Part shown: positions 9,054 through 17,042 of the stretch, piece after piece
Numbering within the stretch: the stretch's first letter is position 1
How the letters are laid out: every line of letters starts with the position of its first letter
Assembly (NCBI RefSeq): GCF_000820305.1
Contig: NZ_CDBH01000045.1
Span: forward strand, 62,001-126,000
Source of the DNA: Aeromonas dhakensis
Lineage (GTDB): Bacteria > Pseudomonadota > Gammaproteobacteria > Enterobacterales > Aeromonadaceae
DNA length: 64,000 nucleotides
Reading direction: 5' to 3'
Notes under the pieces: generated by a model
Database searches by the model: none
The model's input: only the letters and a program-made list of their open reading frames with translations
Told to the model about the DNA's origin: nothing
Translations under genes and position numbers: made by a program

Positions 9054-9632
9054 GCTGTGTCTCCTCTGGTGGGGCAGGGGTCTGATCCAATGGCTCCAGT
9101 GTGGGCGAGAAGTGAGCAGGGGGGCAGCGGGATAAATCGATTGGGTTGAACGAGGCTTTGATTGCGTGACGGCAACTGTTTGATCCGGCAAGATAAAATC
9201 CGCAGTCCCGCGGAGGGGCGAGTGAGATGGCCCAGTGCCGGCCCAGTGTCGGCCAGGGGCCTGGCTGTGCCGCTTGGGGAGGGGGCGTCGCTGCTATCTT
9301 GACCCGTTGCCGACAGTTGGTGTCGCGCCCATCGGGAAATCGGGGAGATTGCGCCGTCGGGCCGGAGTGGCCGACAGGGGCCATCTGGCCAGGCCCTGAG
9401 GGTCATGGATTGCCCTTTTGGGCCCATAGTGGCATAAGTCTGCGGGGTAATGCCTGAAAAATGGGCGGCCCGCGCGGGCAAAGGCTTCAATAATATGGCG
9501 AAATTCGCGGTCAACCCGCTCTGATGTCGAGCCGGGGATATGCTAGGATGAGGCGCGCTTGCGATCGAGTGAGCCTCATATTCGTTCTGAATATCGCATT
9601 ATTTTAATCATGTTCTTCGGGGAAATTGACGT
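9054..9632. other. Intergenic region with the tamA leader; no gene seen
   Basis: 579 bases between the small membrane protein and tamA. A short plus-strand frame at 9227-9457 lacks a ribosome site and protein-like composition, so I do not call it. Around 9539-9549 there are -10-like sequences (TATGCT, TAGGAT) that could serve tamA. The last 90 bases before tamA are AT-rich relative to the surroundings. Confidence 0.4.
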
Positions 9633-11408
9633 TTGACAGGATGCAATCCGCCCCTGCCTGCAGGGATCTCACCGCCCGCACGGGCTTTTCGTCGTGGGCT
9701 TCGCGCGCTGGGACTGAGCCTCTGTCTGCTGCTGTTCGTCACGCCCGCCATGGCGGCCAAACTCACCTATCAAATCAAGGGGTTGAAAGGGGAGAACAAG
9801 GACAACGTCGAAGCCTACCTCAACGCCCTGCCGGTCTATCAGGAGCGCCAGTACCGCCCGGCCCGCCCCAAGATCACCGAGAGCGTGCAAAAGGCGCTGC
9901 AGGTCTATGGCTACTACCAGCCCAAGATCACCCTGAGCCGGGACAAGAAAACCCCCGCTAAGGTGATCATCGAGGTGGATCCCGGCAAGCCGGTCATCAT
10001 CTCCCGCCTCGACATCCTGCTGGAAGGGGATGCCGGCAGCGACGAGCTCTACAGCGAGCTGTTGGACAAGCTGCCCCTGAAAGAGGGGGATCCCCTCAAC
10101 CACGGCAAATACGAATCCATCAAGGCGGATCTGGGCAGCCTGGGGCTGGCCCGCGGCTACTTCGACGCCAAGATCAGCAAGAGCCAGGTCAAGGTGTTCC
10201 CGGATCAGGGCACCGCCGAGATCTACATCCTGTTTCGCTCCGGCCCGCGCTACCACTTCGGCGAGATCCGCTACGATGCCACCCCGGAGGCGCTGCGTCT
10301 CATCCGCCCTCTCATCAACATCAAGAGCGGTGACCCCTATCTGGCGATCCGGCTGGCGGAGATGTCGCAGGATGTCTCCTCCACCAAGCTGTTCAAGCAG
10401 GTGGACATCAAGCCCCTCATCAGCCAGGCCGAGCATAACCGGGTGCCGGTGCAGGTGACCCTTTCCAACCGGGTCGATCACGAGATTGAAACGGGTATCG
10501 GCTATGCCACCGACGTGGGGCCGCGCATGAGTGCCACCTGGGAGAAGCCCTGGGTCAACCGCTACGGCCACCGGCTCAACGCCACCGCCAAGGTCTCCCA
10601 GCCCGAGGCCGAACTCAGCTTCGACTACCAGATCCCGGTGGGCAACCCGCTGCGGGACTACTACTCGCTGCAGGCCGGCTATCAGTACAAGGACAACAAC
10701 GATACCCGCTCCGATCTGACTACCTTCAGCGTGCACCGCTGGAAGCGGCGGCCGGAGAGCTGGGACCGGGACGTGTTCATCCGCCTGGAAAACGAGGTCT
10801 ATACCCAGGGTGCCGACGAGGGCAACAGCTTGCTGTTGATCCCCGGCGTCTCCTGGTCACGGCTGCGGGGACGCGGCGGTCTGGTGCCCGACTGGGGCGA
10901 TCGCCAGCAGCTCACCCTGGAGTTCTCCGACCCCTACTGGGGTTCCGACATCAGCTTCGTGCGGGTGTGGGGGCGCAGCAAGTGGCTGCGCACCCTGGGG
11001 GAGGATCACCGCTTCCTGCTGCGGGCCGAACAGGGGGCCATCATAGGGGACAGCTTCTCGCTGGTGCCGCCCTCCCTGCGCTTCTTTACCGGTGGCGATC
11101 AGACGGTGCGGGGCTACGGCTACGAGACCATCTCGCCGCGCGGCAGCGACGGCAAGCTGCTGGGGGGCCGCTACGTGAGCGTCGCCAGCGCCGAATACAA
11201 CTACCGTTTCAGCGACAAGTGGCTGGGGGCCCTGTTCGTCGACAGCGGTACCGCCACGGTCGACTACAGCGAGGCCTGGAAGATAGGCACCGGGGTCGGT
11301 GTGCGCTGGGTGACCCCCATCGGCCAGGTCAGGCTCGATCTGGCGGTGGGCATTTCCGAAGATGAGAAGCCGCTGCGGCTCCACTTCGCGCTGGGGCCTG
11401 AACTATGA
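9633..11408 (+). CDS. tamA: Translocation and assembly module outer-membrane subunit TamA
   Basis: 591 aa Omp85-family protein, close to the usual 577. A signal peptide ends at TPAMA, followed by POTRA domains (LTYQIKGLKG; VIISRLDILLEG) and a C-terminal beta-barrel with the conserved GGDQTVRGY motif and a terminal strand ending HFALGPEL. With TamB it assembles certain outer-membrane proteins and transports lipid. The start is a TTG preceded by GGGGAAA at 7 bases; no other start in frame keeps the signal peptide. tamB follows after 79 bases. Confidence 0.93.
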   Translation: MTGCNPPLPAGISPPARAFRRGLRALGLSLCLLLFVTPAMAAKLTYQIKGLKGENKDNVEAYLNALPVYQERQYRPARPKITESVQKALQVYGYYQPKITLSRDKKTPAKVIIEVDPGKPVIISRLDILLEGDAGSDELYSELLDKLPLKEGDPLNHGKYESIKADLGSLGLARGYFDAKISKSQVKVFPDQGTAEIYILFRSGPRYHFGEIRYDATPEALRLIRPLINIKSGDPYLAIRLAEMSQDVSSTKLFKQVDIKPLISQAEHNRVPVQVTLSNRVDHEIETGIGYATDVGPRMSATWEKPWVNRYGHRLNATAKVSQPEAELSFDYQIPVGNPLRDYYSLQAGYQYKDNNDTRSDLTTFSVHRWKRRPESWDRDVFIRLENEVYTQGADEGNSLLLIPGVSWSRLRGRGGLVPDWGDRQQLTLEFSDPYWGSDISFVRVWGRSKWLRTLGEDHRFLLRAEQGAIIGDSFSLVPPSLRFFTGGDQTVRGYGYETISPRGSDGKLLGGRYVSVASAEYNYRFSDKWLGALFVDSGTATVDYSEAWKIGTGVGVRWVTPIGQVRLDLAVGISEDEKPLRLHFALGPEL

Positions 11409-11487
11409 TCCGGCTGCGCTCCACATATCTTCTCTTATGTTCTTCTGACCGGCCGCTGCGGCTGCATCTTTCGCGGGGGTCTGCACT

Positions 11488-14400
11488 GTGATCTGGGTAA
11501 AACGTATCTTTCTGTGGCTGATGGGGCTCATTTTCCTGCTGCTTATCGGCGTCAGCCTGCTGGGCTTCACCCATCAGGGCAACAAGTGGCTGTGGCAGCA
11601 GGCCAGGGCCGCCCTGCCTTCCCTCAAGGGGGAGCTGGTGGCGGGCCAGCTCGGCTACGGCTGGACCCTGGAAGGGGTCGGCTGGCAGGACGAGCTGGTG
11701 GACGTCACTGTGGATCGCGCCGTGCTGGACTGGGATCTGGGCAAGCTGCTGCAGGGCAAGCTCTGGATCAAATCCCTTAACGTTACCCACCCGGTGGTCA
11801 AGGTGGCCGACTCGGAGCCTGCCCCGGAAGAGCCGTCAGAGCCCTTTGTCTGGCATCCGCTGCCGCTGAAAATCCAGGTCGACAGCCTGACGGTGGCGGA
11901 TCTCGATGTGACTGTGCCCGGGGTGGGAGTGAGCCTCAAGTCTCTCGACATCGGCGCCACCCTCAGCCGCAAGGGGCTGATCGTGCAGGGGCCCGTGCTG
12001 GATGGCCTCAAGGTGACCCTGGCCGAGACGCAGGCCACCGAGGCTGCCAAACCGGCTGGCGTCAAGGCGGCCCCCAACCCGCAAAACGTGGCCAAGGCTG
12101 CCGGCAACGGGAACAAAGCGGCAAATGCGGGCAAGGCGCAACCGCCCAAGCCGGCGGAGCCTATCGCGCTGCCCGCCATCCGGCTGCCTTTCCCCATCCA
12201 GCTGGAAGGATTGCAGGTCACGGCGTTTCGCTATCAGCAAGGTGAATTGATTGAAGGGCTCGACAAGCTGCTGCTGTCGGCCAGCGCCGAGGGGAGCGAC
12301 ATCGCGCTGCGCGAGCTCTCCTTGCGCCACGCCATGGCGGATCTGGCGCTCAAGGGCAAGATCCAGCTCAAAGAGGATTATCCGCTCGCCCTGACCCTGG
12401 ATGCCAAGGCCCGCAAGGGGCTGCTGGATGGCGAGCTGCAGGGGCAGCAGGCCAGCCTGACCCTGGGTGGCTCGGTGGGCAAGCTGGCGTTGGCGCTGCA
12501 GGTCAAGGGGCCGGTGGCCGCCAGCCTCAAGGGGTCCTTGGCGGCCCTCGATCCCGACTTGCCGTTTGATGCGGGGCTGGAGTGGAAGAGCCTGGGCTGG
12601 CCGCTGCACAAGCCTGCCAAAGATGAGCCAAGCTACCGGCTGGAGAAGGGCACGCTGAGCGCCAAGGGCAAGCTCTCCGGCTACCAGTTTGCCTTGAATA
12701 CCGCCGGCAAGGGCACGGACGTGCCCCCCTTCAAGCTGGCGCTGACCGGCAAGGGGGATCTGACGCAGCTGAACCAGATAAACCTGCTGCTCAACGCCCT
12801 CAAGGGGGAGCTCAAGCTGGACGGCAAGCTCGCCTGGGACAAGGGGGTACGCTGGCAGGGCACCACGGAATTCAAGGGGATCAACCCGGCCGAGCTGGTG
12901 CCCGAGCTCAAGGGGGCGCTGGCGGGCAAGATTGCCAGCCGCTTCGAGCTCGATGAGGCGGGCCACTGGCAGCTGCAACTGCCCGAGCTGAAGGTGGACG
13001 GCAAGCTCAACCAGTATCCGCTGGCCATCAAGGGCAGTGCGAGCGGCAACGACAAGATGGAGTGGACCATCCCGGCGCTGGCGCTGCAAAGCGGCCCCAA
13101 TCAGCTGCAGGCCAAGGGCAGCCTGAGCCAGCAGACATGGAAGCTGGATGCGGATCTCGATGCCCCCAACCTGGCCGGGCTCTACCCCGGGCTCAAGGGG
13201 GACATCAAGGGGCAGGTGCGGCTGACCGGCAATCAGCAGGCGCCGCGGGTTACCACAGATCTGGCTGCCAGCCGTCTCTATTATGCCGGCACCGACCTGA
13301 AGGGGATCGCCATCAAGGGCAATGCCCTGGTCGGCGACAAGCCGGCAGGGGAGGTGGCCCTGACGGTGGCCAGCCTGGTACAGGGGACGACCAGCCTCAG
13401 CCAGCTGGCGCTCAACCTGAACGGCGATCTCAACCAGCACGCCCTGTCGCTCACCATGAAGGGTGACCCGGTGGCGGCCAACCTCAAGCTGAGCGGCGGC
13501 CTGCGTGGGGATCGCTGGCGCGGCGCCCTCGGCGAGCTCAAGTTGAAGACGCCGCTGCGGCGCTGGGAGCTGAGCGCCCCCTGGGATCTGGATGTGGATC
13601 TGCCGCGTCAGCGGCTGACCATGGGCGATCTCTGTCTCGGCTCCCAGGGGGCCAGCCTCTGCGTCAAGGGCAGTCAGGTATCGGCCCAGCAGGGCAGCCT
13701 GGAGTTTGCCCTCAACCAGTTCGACCTCAAGCGCCTGCGGCCCTGGCTGCCGGACAACTTCCGCTGGCAGGCGGTGCTCTCCGCCGACGGGCGGGCCAGC
13801 TGGCGCGGCAATCAGCCGACCCTGCACGCCACCGTGCGCACCACGCCGGGCACCTTCGTGGCGGACGAGCTCAAGACCGACTATCAGCGCCTCGAGCTCG
13901 GAGTGGACTTCGAGCGCCAGCAGGCGGCCATCCGGCTCGACTTTGCCTCCGGGCAGATCGGCAACATCGACACCAAGCTCTATATCCGGGAGCCGTCCGG
14001 TCGCGGCAATCTCTCCGGCCAGCTCAAGTTTGACGACCTCAAGCTGACCACCTTCGCGCCGCTCATCCCAGAGGTGCGCTCCCTGCAGGGGGTCATCTCG
14101 GCCGATGCCCGCTTCGACGGCACTCTGGCCTCGCCGCTGCTGTTTGGCCAGCTCAGCCTGCTGGATGGGGAAGTACAGACCCACTCCGACATGGTGACCC
14201 TCTCCAAGCTGGTGACCCGTCTCAAGATTGAAGGCAACCGGGCCGAGCTGGACGGCACCATGCTGGTAGGCAAGGGCCCGCTGGCACTGGGAGGCTGGCT
14301 GAGCTGGGCGCAGCTGCCGGTCACCGGCAGCCTCACCATCGAGGGCAAGGAGCTGGAGGCCCAGTATCCGGGCATGGGCCGGGTGCGGGTCTCCCCGGAC

Positions 14401-15270
14401 ATCGCCATCTCGCTGGGAGAGGAGACCCGGATCACCGGCCAGGTCGATATTCCCTGGGCGCGGATCCTGGTCAAGAGCCTGCCCGAGAGCGCGGTGGCGG
14501 TGTCGGATGACGTGACCGTGGTCTATGACGATCTGCCGCCGGTGCCCAAGGCCGCGCCGCTGCCGATGGAGATCAAGCTGGCCATCCGGCTGGGTGACGA
14601 CGTGCGGCTGGAGGCGATGGGGCTCAAGACCAAGGTGGGGGGCGGCATCAACATTCGCCAGGATCCCTCGCGGCCGCTGGCGGGCAACGGTCAGCTGGTG
14701 CTCAACGACGGGCGCTTCAAAGCCTATGGCCAGAACCTCATCATCAAGGATGGCCGCATCCTCTTCTCCGGCCCCCTCGATCAGCCCTACCTCAACATAG
14801 AGGCGTATCGGGATCCCGATACCATAGAGGACAAGGTGACGGTCGGGGTGCGGGTGACCGGGCCGGCCAGCAAGCCCAAGATCACCGTCTACTCGGAGCC
14901 GCAGATGGCCCAGTCCGAGCAGCTCTCCTACTTGCTGCGTGGCAAGGGGCTGCAGACCAGCGGCGAGGATGGCGGTTTCAACGGCCTGCTGGTGGCGGGC
15001 GCAGTCAGCCAGGCCAACGGCGTGGTCTCCAGTCTGGGGGAATCCCTCGGCATGAGCGACGTGGCCCTCGACACCGCCGGCAGTGGTGAAAACACCCAGG
15101 TGACCCTGTCGGCCTACCTGCTGCCGGGGCTGCAGTTCCAGTACGGGGTCGGGGTGTTCAGCCCCATCGCCGAGTTCAAGCTGCGCTACGAGCTGATGCC
15201 AAGGCTCTACCTGCAGGCCATGAGCGGGGTGGCCCAGGCGGTGGATATCTTCTATCGCTTCACCCTGTAA
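11488..15270 (+). CDS. tamB: Translocation and assembly module inner-membrane subunit TamB
   Basis: 1260 aa, the expected size. One N-terminal membrane anchor (residues about 5-25) is followed by a long repetitive beta-rich periplasmic stretch of the AsmA-like/bridge type and a conserved C-terminal DUF490 domain (YLLRGKGL near the end; final FYRFTL). An alanine/proline/lysine-rich low-complexity linker lies near residues 180-225. GTG start. It pairs with the TamA barrel to span the envelope. A perfect 13-bp terminator follows 15 bases after the stop. Confidence 0.93.
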   Translation: MIWVKRIFLWLMGLIFLLLIGVSLLGFTHQGNKWLWQQARAALPSLKGELVAGQLGYGWTLEGVGWQDELVDVTVDRAVLDWDLGKLLQGKLWIKSLNVTHPVVKVADSEPAPEEPSEPFVWHPLPLKIQVDSLTVADLDVTVPGVGVSLKSLDIGATLSRKGLIVQGPVLDGLKVTLAETQATEAAKPAGVKAAPNPQNVAKAAGNGNKAANAGKAQPPKPAEPIALPAIRLPFPIQLEGLQVTAFRYQQGELIEGLDKLLLSASAEGSDIALRELSLRHAMADLALKGKIQLKEDYPLALTLDAKARKGLLDGELQGQQASLTLGGSVGKLALALQVKGPVAASLKGSLAALDPDLPFDAGLEWKSLGWPLHKPAKDEPSYRLEKGTLSAKGKLSGYQFALNTAGKGTDVPPFKLALTGKGDLTQLNQINLLLNALKGELKLDGKLAWDKGVRWQGTTEFKGINPAELVPELKGALAGKIASRFELDEAGHWQLQLPELKVDGKLNQYPLAIKGSASGNDKMEWTIPALALQSGPNQLQAKGSLSQQTWKLDADLDAPNLAGLYPGLKGDIKGQVRLTGNQQAPRVTTDLAASRLYYAGTDLKGIAIKGNALVGDKPAGEVALTVASLVQGTTSLSQLALNLNGDLNQHALSLTMKGDPVAANLKLSGGLRGDRWRGALGELKLKTPLRRWELSAPWDLDVDLPRQRLTMGDLCLGSQGASLCVKGSQVSAQQGSLEFALNQFDLKRLRPWLPDNFRWQAVLSADGRASWRGNQPTLHATVRTTPGTFVADELKTDYQRLELGVDFERQQAAIRLDFASGQIGNIDTKLYIREPSGRGNLSGQLKFDDLKLTTFAPLIPEVRSLQGVISADARFDGTLASPLLFGQLSLLDGEVQTHSDMVTLSKLVTRLKIEGNRAELDGTMLVGKGPLALGGWLSWAQLPVTGSLTIEGKELEAQYPGMGRVRVSPDIAISLGEETRITGQVDIPWARILVKSLPESAVAVSDDVTVVYDDLPPVPKAAPLPMEIKLAIRLGDDVRLEAMGLKTKVGGGINIRQDPSRPLAGNGQLVLNDGRFKAYGQNLIIKDGRILFSGPLDQPYLNIEAYRDPDTIEDKVTVGVRVTGPASKPKITVYSEPQMAQSEQLSYLLRGKGLQTSGEDGGFNGLLVAGAVSQANGVVSSLGESLGMSDVALDTAGSGENTQVTLSAYLLPGLQFQYGVGVFSPIAEFKLRYELMPRLYLQAMSGVAQAVDIFYRFTL

Positions 15271-15285
15271 CGGGCGGCAAGAGAC

Positions 15286-15315
15286 AAAAACGGGAGGCGA
15301 TTGCCTCCCGTTTTT
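15286..15315 (+). terminator. Rho-independent terminator after tamB
   Basis: A perfect 13-bp stem (AAAAACGGGAGGC and its complement) with a 4-base loop ends in a T run. It lies 15 bases after the tamB stop. Confidence 0.9.
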
Positions 15316-15363
15316 ATTGGCGGCGTTGAGGGGGTCGACGAATGAGGTAGGACGCTGAAAAGC

Positions 15364-15390
15364 GAAAACCCGGCGCGAGGCCGGGTTTTC
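15364..15390 (-). terminator. Terminator of the tRNA-Tyr transcript
   Basis: An 11-bp stem (GAAAACCCGGC / GCCGGGTTTTC) with a 5-base loop lies 9 bases beyond the 3' CCA of the downstream tRNA-Tyr on the minus strand, with T-rich sequence on that strand. Confidence 0.75.
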
Positions 15391-15399
15391 TTGAATAGA

Positions 15400-15484
15400 T
15401 GGTGGAGGGAGAAGGATTCGAACCTTCGAAGGCAGAGCCGTCAGATTTACAGTCTGATCCCTTTGGCCGCTCGGGAACCCCTCC
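15400..15484 (-). tRNA. tRNA-Tyr (GTA), downstream copy
   Basis: 85 bases with encoded CCA. The acceptor stem GGAGGGG pairs with TCCCTCC (one G-U), the anticodon loop is CTGTAAATC (anticodon GTA), there is a long class II variable arm, and the T loop is GGTTCGAATCC. It differs from the upstream copy at one D-loop base (C instead of T on the tRNA strand, position 15470). Confidence 0.97.
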
Positions 15485-15536
15485 ACGGGGCATTGCTGAT
15501 TTTGCATCACAACCTGGGGCGTGACGGCACTTGAAA

Positions 15537-15621
15537 TGGTGGAGGGAGAAGGATTCGAACCTTCGAAGGCAGAGCCGTCAGATTTACAGTCTGATCCCTT
15601 TGGCCACTCGGGAACCCCTCC
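15537..15621 (-). tRNA. tRNA-Tyr (GTA), upstream copy
   Basis: 85 bases, identical to the downstream copy except for one D-loop base. Encoded CCA, anticodon GTA, long variable arm. The two genes are 52 bases apart and share one terminator, so they probably form one transcript as in the E. coli tyrTV operon. Confidence 0.97.
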
Positions 15622-15746
15622 ACAAGTGCGAGGCGCATACTAACAGATCTTCTGAGGTTGTGAACCCCTCGGCGGGATTTTTCCTGCTCAAAGGATCGGA
15701 TTTTCGGCCGATAAAGGATGAAACCACCGTTTCCAAGAGTTATCCC

Positions 15747-16256
15747 ATGCTACCCAGCGCCGTTCGTGAGCAATGGCTGGTGGACGAAGCCCAGCTCGGG
15801 CAACGTCTCAACCAGGATCTCCAGCACGGAGACAGGGCGGACTTTCGGCTGCATCTGGCCCTGCTGACCGATGCGGTGGAAGAGCAGCCCTGGTTTGATC
15901 CCAGGCAGCCAGCAAAGGCAGAGAGTCGGGTCTGGCGCAGCCGCTTTGAGCTGTCACCGGTTACCCCATTGCAGGGGAGCGAGGATGATGCAGAGGCAAG
16001 CGTGCTCAACGAACGGCTGCAGCAGGGGGGTTCCATGGTGGATGTGCGGCTCTGGCTGGCGCTGCGCTCGCCGCCACTGCTCGGTACCCCACCTGCGCTG
16101 GAGCCCGCCGTCTATGACAACCTCTCGCCGCTTGGGCGCGAACGCTGGCGAGGCAAGCTGGCGGATCAGCCCAGACGCGAGGATCCGCTGCTGATGCTGC
16201 CCGTACTCGATGCGCTCAAGGAGGGGGTGGATGCCGGCCTGCACTGGCTCAGCTGA
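15747..16256 (+). CDS. Conserved-looking soluble protein, unknown function
   Basis: 169 aa, no signal peptide or membrane segment. It begins MLPSAVREQW and is rich in leucine, arginine and acidic residues. The frame is open upstream through the tRNA-Tyr gene, so the first ATG after the tRNA was chosen as start. It is followed by a strong bidirectional terminator shared with raiA. I do not recognise a family. Confidence 0.6.
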   Translation: MLPSAVREQWLVDEAQLGQRLNQDLQHGDRADFRLHLALLTDAVEEQPWFDPRQPAKAESRVWRSRFELSPVTPLQGSEDDAEASVLNERLQQGGSMVDVRLWLALRSPPLLGTPPALEPAVYDNLSPLGRERWRGKLADQPRREDPLLMLPVLDALKEGVDAGLHWLS

Positions 16257-16281
16257 GGGTGTGCCCAAGGCGTCAGGCAGC

Positions 16282-16307
16282 AAAAAGGCGGGGAGACCCC
16301 GCCTTTT
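16282..16307. terminator. Bidirectional terminator between the 169-aa protein gene and raiA
   Basis: A stem of AAAAAGGCGGGG and CCCCGCCTTTT around an AGA loop, with A and T runs on both sides, lies between two converging genes. Confidence 0.88.
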
Positions 16308-16333
16308 GTGTGATGGATGTGTCGTGCTCTGGA

Positions 16334-16672
16334 TCAGGCGTCGGCTTCGTCCGGCAGCGGGACTTCCTTGCCGGCCGCAGCGGCGCGACGGGCGATGGGT
16401 TTCTCGGTGTGGCGGTTGATCTGACGCTCCAGTTTTTGCCCCAGTTCGGTGATGGCGGCGTACAAGTCCTCATGTTCTGCCTGGGCAAACAGTTTGCCGT
16501 TGGGGATGCCAGCAGTGGCTTCAACGATAAACATCAGACGCTCTTTGGAGACAATCACATGGGGTGTGATAAGAGGCACCTGAAGACGTTCGAGCTTGTC
16601 AAAGCGGGATTCAATGCGCTCGCGGATAGCCGGGGTGATCTCGATGATTTTGCTGGTAATTTCGATTTTCAT
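16334..16672 (-). CDS. raiA: Ribosome-associated inhibitor A (YfiA/HPF family)
   Basis: 112 aa, short form of the hibernation factor family (E. coli RaiA is 113 aa). The N-terminal beta-alpha-beta-beta-beta-alpha fold is visible (MKIEITSKIIEITPAIRERIESRF; VIVSKERLMFIVEA; LYAAITELGQKLERQINRH). The acidic-tailed C-terminus (PLPDEADA) favours RaiA over HPF. It binds the 30S decoding region in stationary phase or cold and blocks translation. A strong CRP site lies 75 bases upstream. Confidence 0.92.
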   Translation of the reverse strand: MKIEITSKIIEITPAIRERIESRFDKLERLQVPLITPHVIVSKERLMFIVEATAGIPNGKLFAQAEHEDLYAAITELGQKLERQINRHTEKPIARRAAAAGKEVPLPDEADA

Positions 16673-17042
16673 ATTGGCCCCCTTCGGGTCGTATTGCTTG
16701 TGTCTTCACCTTCAGATTACTCATGGCTGAACATTAAAATGTGATCTGCGTCACTAAATGGTTCCTTGCTGCGAAGGGGAGGGGGAAATTGTGATCTTTT
16801 CCCGTTCTGCACCAAAAAGCACTTGAGCTCGACGAAACAGGCAGGCAGTATGGGGAAACTTGGATCGTTTCTGTCCCTTCGTGGCAGCGCCGCATGTCGA
16901 CCTCATGTCCGGTTTTCACCGCTTAGTCTCGCATCTTTCGCACTTCCCCCCGCACCGCCCTTGCCGACGTGCGCGCTGAGAATGTGGGCGCTATCGAGTC
17001 GTCAGGGACTTGAACGTGGTTGTTGTGGTGTTGGAGTAGTAC
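16673..17042. other. Intergenic region between raiA and the GGDEF/EAL gene
   Basis: 370 bases holding the raiA promoter and CRP site at the left. The right part is the leader of the GGDEF/EAL gene, which has a GGAG ribosome site 6 bases before its ATG. I see no further gene. Confidence 0.5.
16714..16757 (-). promoter_or_regulatory. CRP site and -10 element of raiA
   Basis: TGTGA-TCTGCG-TCACT at 16740-16755 matches the CRP consensus (TGTGA-N6-TCACA) in nine of ten key bases, with flanking A/T. On the minus strand TAATCT at 16719-16714 lies where a -10 belongs if the CRP centre (16747.5) is at -41.5. That is a class II CRP-activated layout. Confidence 0.72.

Noticed and set aside
9227..9457. 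76-codon frame in the gap before tamA
   Set aside because: No ribosome site, Gly/Pro/Trp-rich composition, no similarity that I recognise.
11836..15510. 1224-codon open frame antisense to tamB
   Set aside because: It is the complement of a GC-rich gene, has no ribosome site, and its translation is rich in Gln, His, Arg and Gly with no domain pattern.
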